From a virus, in the IMG/VR virus record IMGVR_UViG_3300033149_003998, positions 1 to 33,263 of that record: a stretch of 33,263 nucleotides of DNA; one strand, given 5' to 3'. The notes under the pieces were generated by a model, which searched no databases, was not told the origin of the DNA, and saw only the letters and a program-made list of their open reading frames with translations. Positions 30,616 to 33,263 of this stretch are shown here, piece by piece; positions within the stretch are counted from its first letter, which is position 1, and each line of letters starts with the position of its first letter. A program made the translations under genes and the position numbers.

Positions 30616-31938
30616 TTAAGCTGTAAAGTTTGCGTCTTTGTTTACAAGTGTCATTGTAAGGTAATTATCATTGCTGTCTGCAATAGGCTCGGCCTCTATG
30701 GTAAAGGTTAAAATCCCGTCTTTGGCATCGTTTGGAGTTACCTTTGTTACATAGAGTTTCGGGATATTGATTGTTAATGAAGGATGTGTGTTTGAGCCTA
30801 TAATCTCGCAAGTTTCCATTTTCCAGATGAAGGCCTGTAAGGTGGCACCTCGCTTAATGTTAAACCAGCTTGTGTCTTCTGGATAGATGTCAAACTTAAT
30901 TTTTGGTAAAGCCGATGTTCTCTGTGGCTCATAAATATATTTGCTTCCGCTTCTTTCCTGAGTTAAGCCATTGTCTCCTGAAAGCTCTATATTTCTAACA
31001 AAGGATAAAACGCTGCCGTTGTAAGTGAAAGCACAAGAGCTCCAATAAAAGTCTTTTATGGAAGGCTTTACAAGTGTCTGGCCTGCAACTGCTGTTTCTG
31101 CGTTTGCGTTTGCATTTGTCAGGCTTGAGAATAGATTTGTATCAGTTATTGCGATTGTGCTTGAGCTACCCTCAGAATTGCTTTTTATTCGGATATAGCC
31201 ATTGTCTTGAGGATAGAAAACAGCCGTTGCCCCTGTAAGCTGTGCATTTATTTCTGAAATCAAAGCAGAAATAGTCTGTGCATTTGAGCCAGTTATAGTT
31301 ATTGTCTGAGCAGCACCGCCGTCAACGGCCACATCAAAAGAGTAAGTAGTAACATCGTTCGCAAGCCCTGTTGAGCTTGTTTCCTCTGTGCAAGCAGAAA
31401 AGCCCCAATCCTGATAACCGCTGTTCCAGGGGATACCTTTATACTCTGTTGATTTCCCGATAGCGTCAATTTTCAAGGTTACTGGATTGTCTTCTCCTGC
31501 TCCTGAAAGTGTCCAGGAATTACCCTTTAATCCAAGCAGCTCAAAAATAAAAGCACCTCTGTCTTCCTTGAGTGCAAAACTATTTGATAACTGATCAATA
31601 GCAGCCTTCAGAGTGAAAACATGCTGGTAAACCGTGCCTGCTTCAACCTCTGTTGTTACTGGTGCTCCAATTGTTGAAGCCAGTAATATCCCGTCTGTGT
31701 CCGGGCAAAATCTTTTCTCTAAAGAGCAAGCGCAAGTCTGGAAAATATCATTAAAAATCCTTGTCGGGCTTTCAACACCCGTAAAGGCTTCCCTATTGTC
31801 TGCATTTATAGAGCCGTCTTCAAAAGACAGGCTTGTTAGTTCTAATATTTTTGTATAGTTTCCACCTTTCGCCCAATTCGCACCGCTACCCTGATTTTTA
31901 ATTAATGCTTTTCTTAAAACATTTGAGAATACAGCCAT
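30616..31938 (-). CDS. Major tail tube protein with inserted hook-like domain
   Basis: The 440-residue protein lies between the terminator-like gene and the chaperones, the tube position. N-terminal residues (VFTLKAAIDQ, ELLGLKGNSWTLSGAGEDNP) and the C-terminal LPKIKFDIYPEDTSWFNIKR, TLTFTIEAEPI-like strands fit a tube fold. A segment of about 90 residues (TYSFDVAVDGGAAQTITITG ... SSSTIAITDTNLFSSL) resembles flagellar hook 'IN' motifs and seems to be an exposed insert. Start ATG 31936-31938 follows GGAG by 8 bases; the frame is open upstream into the previous gene. Confidence 0.75.
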   Translation of the reverse strand: MAVFSNVLRKALIKNQGSGANWAKGGNYTKILELTSLSFEDGSINADNREAFTGVESPTRIFNDIFQTCACSLEKRFCPDTDGILLASTIGAPVTTEVEAGTVYQHVFTLKAAIDQLSNSFALKEDRGAFIFELLGLKGNSWTLSGAGEDNPVTLKIDAIGKSTEYKGIPWNSGYQDWGFSACTEETSSTGLANDVTTYSFDVAVDGGAAQTITITGSNAQTISALISEINAQLTGATAVFYPQDNGYIRIKSNSEGSSSTIAITDTNLFSSLTNANANAETAVAGQTLVKPSIKDFYWSSCAFTYNGSVLSFVRNIELSGDNGLTQERSGSKYIYEPQRTSALPKIKFDIYPEDTSWFNIKRGATLQAFIWKMETCEIIGSNTHPSLTINIPKLYVTKVTPNDAKDGILTFTIEAEPIADSNDNYLTMTLVNKDANFTA

Positions 31939-31951
31939 TTTTAACACTCCT

Positions 31952-33263
31952 TTATTGTTTATTAATGAATATTGCCTTAAAATCAATGAAGTAGCTTACA
32001 AATTCGCTATCTTCATTATTTGCGCCCTCTGTTATGCTGCCAGAAATTAGCTCTGCCAAATAAAACAAGTTCCCTTGACTTCTCCAATCGTTTATAATAG
32101 CATCTCTCGCATAGGCAAGCAAGACAATTGCGCCGTGCTTGTTATCAAGTAGATTGATATCATCAAAAACGCCTTGTTCAAAGTCGTAAATGTCTTTTAC
32201 AAAAGCCTCAAGTGTAAATGTTATGTCTATCTCCTGCCCGCCTATGAATTGCGCTCTGACTGAAGTATTTATATCCCTCAAAACAATTGCAGGTGTATAA
32301 ACTTCGTGCCCTTCATAAACGATATTGTTTTTATTTACATAAGTTGTTAAAGTACTGTCATTTTTAAGTATATCAAGAATGTCCTGTTGTAGCTTTGTTA
32401 AGATATTCGCATTTATGATAGGTGTAAAAGCTTTGTCGTATCCAGTTATTGTTATCTCATTTGAAAAATCGCTTTTTACGCCGTCAAGGTTTTCGGCCTG
32501 TACTTTTATCAAGTTTTGCCCGTTCTGAATATCCACTTTTTTGAATAGAAAAGTTGTTTGTCCTGCTGATTTATAGATAGCTTCTTTTTCTACGCTGTTG
32601 TTGTAGAGCCTTATAATCTGTTGTGTGCTTCCACAAGTGCCATATATATCAAAATTTGGTTTTTTATAGAAAAATAAATCTTGACTTTGCGTAATAATGA
32701 TAGGAGTGTCAGGAACTGATATTTGCCAATCCACTATCGCCTCTATATTTTTTATGCTTATGCCTTCATCTTTTCTAACCGCATAAGGATTGCCATATTC
32801 AATTTTAAATTCCAATAAATCATTTTTAGCAAAAGAGGCATCTATAAGCTCGCCTGCTGTTAAATCATACTCTATCCAGTCCCCGCCATTTTTTCTCCAA
32901 AATAATCTTGTACTTACTCTATCCCCACCGTTGTCTATTTTGCCATCTATAACAAATTTTTTTAACGTTAGTGATTCTTGCACTGTATAACTTCCGATTG
33001 CCCTATGGTCTTCTGTTGTAGGAAAAAATAAATAATGACTCCAGCCAGAAATTGCAATATAATCACTCACTGGAGAATATTTCATTGATAATTCTTCTGT
33101 ATTACTACTGCCCCCCTTTTGGTTATAAAGAAAAGCTTTATCGTCATGTCCGAAAACAGTGCCCCAGCCTTCAAGTGTTCTAATTGCATTTTTATCTTCA
33201 CCAAAAAGCTTTGCAACAAGTATTCTCTGAATATCCTGATTTGCATAATAACCACTATAAATT
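31952..33263 (-). CDS. Beta-propeller/Ig-like/tail-terminator-like fusion, C-terminal part (continues at 1-852)
   Basis: Residues 285-702 of the protein that begins at base 852; 33209-33263 duplicate 1-55. Residues about 326-445 form a beta-rich region (ISGWSHYLFFPTTEDHRAIG), 448-541 an Ig-like domain (FDIYGTCGSTQQIIRLYNNS, GQNLIKVQAENLDG), and 545-702 a domain with ILTKLQQDILDILKN and TPAIVLRDINTSVRAQFIGG that resembles tail terminators in layout. Ending just before the tail tube gene supports that role. An internal ATG (33083-33085) has no good ribosome binding site, so the whole frame is probably one chain. Confidence 0.72.
   Translation of the reverse strand, partial: IYSGYYANQDIQRILVAKLFGEDKNAIRTLEGWGTVFGHDDKAFLYNQKGGSSNTEELSMKYSPVSDYIAISGWSHYLFFPTTEDHRAIGSYTVQESLTLKKFVIDGKIDNGGDRVSTRLFWRKNGGDWIEYDLTAGELIDASFAKNDLLEFKIEYGNPYAVRKDEGISIKNIEAIVDWQISVPDTPIIITQSQDLFFYKKPNFDIYGTCGSTQQIIRLYNNSVEKEAIYKSAGQTTFLFKKVDIQNGQNLIKVQAENLDGVKSDFSNEITITGYDKAFTPIINANILTKLQQDILDILKNDSTLTTYVNKNNIVYEGHEVYTPAIVLRDINTSVRAQFIGGQEIDITFTLEAFVKDIYDFEQGVFDDINLLDNKHGAIVLLAYARDAIINDWRSQGNLFYLAELISGSITEGANNEDSEFVSYFIDFKAIFINKQ
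33209..33263. repeat. Right copy of the 55-bp terminal overlap
   Basis: Identical to bases 1-55; marks the circular junction. Confidence 0.95.

Noticed and set aside
33083-33085. Separate gene starting at the internal ATG of the propeller fusion
   Set aside because: No convincing ribosome binding site precedes it, and the frame is open across the circular junction up to ATG 850-852.
1-33263. tRNA genes, integrase, repressor, DNA or RNA polymerase
   Set aside because: I looked for cloverleaf-like structures and the hallmark motifs of these proteins and found none; this does not prove the phage is strictly lytic.

Overview
The window is a complete, circular tailed-phage (siphovirus-like) genome. 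The first 55 bases are repeated exactly at the end (1-55 = 33209-33263), and one reading frame runs through this overlap without a stop, so the unique unit is about 33,208 bp and the ends are only where the assembly was cut. Every gene I can support lies on the minus strand. The DNA is AT-rich and the proteins are rich in Lys, Glu and Ile. Shine-Dalgarno sequences are strong and often extended (AAGGAGSTGATA), promoters are sigma70/sigmaA-like, and there is a lipobox protein. This points to a low-GC bacterial host, perhaps thermophilic; the host cannot be named from the sequence. I see no integrase, repressor, tRNA, DNA polymerase or RNA polymerase.

In transcription order (decreasing coordinates), the early region starts at two tandem promoters (about 21,040-21,206). 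It runs through small unknown genes, a ribbon-helix-helix regulator and a recombination set: a RecT annealing protein, a small protein sharing a domain with the nuclease, and a Cas4/AddB-like Fe-S nuclease. A dense regulatory element at 15,350-15,492 follows. Then come replication genes (a DUF4373-type initiator carrying 21-bp iterons, a DnaB-like helicase) and accessory nucleases (YopX-like protein, RuvC-like resolvase, DnaQ-like exonuclease, two Cys-rich small proteins, a ParB-domain methyltransferase).

The late region follows without a break: small and large terminase, a portal/MuF fusion, a prohead protease/scaffold/major capsid fusion, connectors, tail completion protein, a beta-propeller/Ig-like/tail-terminator fusion across the contig junction, tail tube, frameshifted tail chaperones, tape measure, tail tip proteins with carbohydrate-binding-like modules, and a lysis group (M15 peptidase, XhlA-like holin, lipoprotein, phospholipase A2-motif protein). 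It ends at a hairpin/T-run terminator at 21,527-21,554, followed by about 330 bp of AT-rich non-coding DNA before the early promoters.

Most notable points: (1) opposing consensus promoters around a pseudoknot-capable leader/terminator just before the replication genes, suggestive of antisense-controlled attenuation; (2) a protease-scaffold-capsid fusion with a strong in-frame internal ribosome binding site; (3) a beta-propeller fused to a putative tail terminator; (4) tandem 21-bp iterons inside the initiator gene; (5) an unnamed domain shared by the nuclease and a small neighbour; (6) a recurring stop/start junction that gives unrelated proteins similar C-termini.
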